NCBI GenBank assembly: GCA_937928585.1
Contig: CALEZK010000300.1
Span: 1-23,509 of the forward strand
Reading direction: 5' to 3'
Length of the DNA: 23,509 bases
DNA from: an uncultured bacterium
GTDB taxonomy: Bacteria > Hydrogenedentota > Hydrogenedentia > Hydrogenedentales > SLHB01
Part shown: positions 22,906 through 23,509 of the stretch, one piece after another
Numbering within the stretch: the first letter of the stretch is position 1
Layout: each line of letters begins with the position of its first letter
Notes under the pieces: model-generated
The model's database searches: none
Seen by the model: only the letters and a program-made list of their open reading frames with translations
What the model was told of the DNA's origin: nothing
Program-made: the position numbers and the translations under genes

Positions 22906-23509
22906 ATGGAACCTCAGCTTGCAATAAACGATCACGGCGTCACCGCCACGTCCCGGTCAAACGGCTCGTCCGTGCACGCCGAAGACCTCGCGTATCAGGA
23001 GTCAATCCTCCGCGATGTGTCGCGCACCTTCGCGCTTACCATTCCGCAACTGCCGGATCGCCTGCGAACAGTCGTAGGCAATGCGTACTTACTCTGCCGC
23101 ATCGCTGACACCATAGAAGACTCGCCCGCGCTCACCATGGATCAGAAGCGCGCGTTCGGAAACGAGTTCGTTGCAATCGTGGAAGGTGGAAAACCAGTCG
23201 CCGACTATGGCGCGCGCCTTGCCGAAGCGCTCACGCAGGGCAGTCTCGAAGCCGAACGCGATCTGATTCGCAATATCGGCATCGTGATTCGCCTTACACA
23301 TGGGTTTTCGCCGGAAGAACGCGCGGCCCTATCGCGCTGCGTGCGCATCATGGCCGGTGGCATGGAGGAGTTTCAGGAAGGCAATTTTGAACACGGCCTG
23401 CGCGATATCCCGCACCTCGATTCCTATTGCTACCACGTCGCGGGCGTCGTCGGCGAGATGCTCTGCGATTTGTTCTGCGCGCACGCGCCCGAAGCGGCAC
23501 GGCAGCGGG
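22906..23509 (+). CDS. squalene/phytoene synthase-family protein, N-terminal part (3' truncated by window)
   Basis: The frame from ATG 22906 stays open to the window end (201 complete codons, no stop), so the C-terminal third or so is missing. After a variable about 25-residue N-terminus comes DLAYQESILRDVSRTFALTIPQLPDRLRTVVGNAYLLCRIADTIEDSP. It carries the first aspartate-rich motif (D-T-I-E-D) of head-to-head prenyl synthases; the second region MEEFQEGNF... DSYCYHVAGVVGEMLCDLF also matches. These enzymes join two farnesyl- or geranylgeranyl-diphosphates into squalene or phytoene, feeding hopanoids, sterols or carotenoids. I cannot tell squalene (HpnC/D-like or FDFT-like) from phytoene synthase. 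The ribosome site is weak. The gene begins 92 nt after the GH127 stop, so it may have its own promoter. Confidence 0.87.
   Translation, partial: MEPQLAINDHGVTATSRSNGSSVHAEDLAYQESILRDVSRTFALTIPQLPDRLRTVVGNAYLLCRIADTIEDSPALTMDQKRAFGNEFVAIVEGGKPVADYGARLAEALTQGSLEAERDLIRNIGIVIRLTHGFSPEERAALSRCVRIMAGGMEEFQEGNFEHGLRDIPHLDSYCYHVAGVVGEMLCDLFCAHAPEAARQR

Noticed and set aside
22854..23108. An 84-codon open frame at the start of the terpenoid-synthase region
   Set aside because: Another frame (from 22906) encodes the DTIED-containing synthase and stays open to the window end.

Overview
The window is about 23.5 kb of GC-rich (roughly 58-60% by eye), gene-dense bacterial chromosome. Two putative lipopolysaccharide-core kinases imply a Gram-negative, LPS-bearing cell. 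Two predicted lipoproteins, a Tat-exported Gfo/Idh/MocA oxidoreductase, secreted beta-helix and glycoside-hydrolase-like proteins and a GH127 enzyme together resemble glycan-degrading lineages such as Hydrogenedentota, Planctomycetota, Verrucomicrobiota or Lentisphaerota. The lineage is an inference from gene content only. I saw no rRNA, tRNA, CRISPR array, prophage or intact insertion sequence.

Layout. Positions 1-6337 (+ strand): the C-terminal half of polyphosphate kinase, overlapping a CPBP intramembrane protease; then a secreted 848-residue glycoside-hydrolase-like protein and a complete RecQ helicase. Positions 6424-7149 (- strand): a VapBC-type toxin-antitoxin pair with a strong promoter buried in a perfect inverted repeat, so that the mRNA is predicted to be leaderless. 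Positions 7178-10483 (- strand): a two-gene unit, a Tat-exported oxidoreductase followed 3 nt later by a secreted parallel beta-helix protein. Positions 10484-10713: a divergent AT-rich control region with repeats. Positions 10714-11061 (+): a small basic orphan protein with a transposase-TnpA-like helix-turn-helix, an RGRP (AT-hook-like) core and a coiled-coil tail, ended by a clear rho-independent terminator. Positions 11119-14438 (- strand): CstA-type transporter followed by two tightly packed or overlapping LPS-kinase-like genes. Positions 14681-22813 (+ strand): MaoC-like hydratase, AMP-forming acyl-CoA synthetase, a heparinase II/III-like lipoprotein and a 1074-residue DUF2341-LamG-FnIII-GH127 lipoprotein. 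Positions 22906-23509 (+): the start of a squalene/phytoene synthase cut by the window end.

How they fit. The recurrent theme is extracellular glycan processing: GH-like protein, beta-helix, heparinase-like lyase, GH127 and exported oxidoreductase. These probably work at the cell surface or in the periplasm. The remaining genes are housekeeping (Ppk, RecQ), envelope (LPS kinases, CPBP protease, terpenoid synthase) or nutrient transport (CstA). There is no obvious defence island beyond VapBC. The least explained items are the small HTH/RGRP protein with its repeat-rich promoter region, the 848-residue putative hydrolase with its CxCxxC motif, and the unusual fusion architecture of the GH127 protein.
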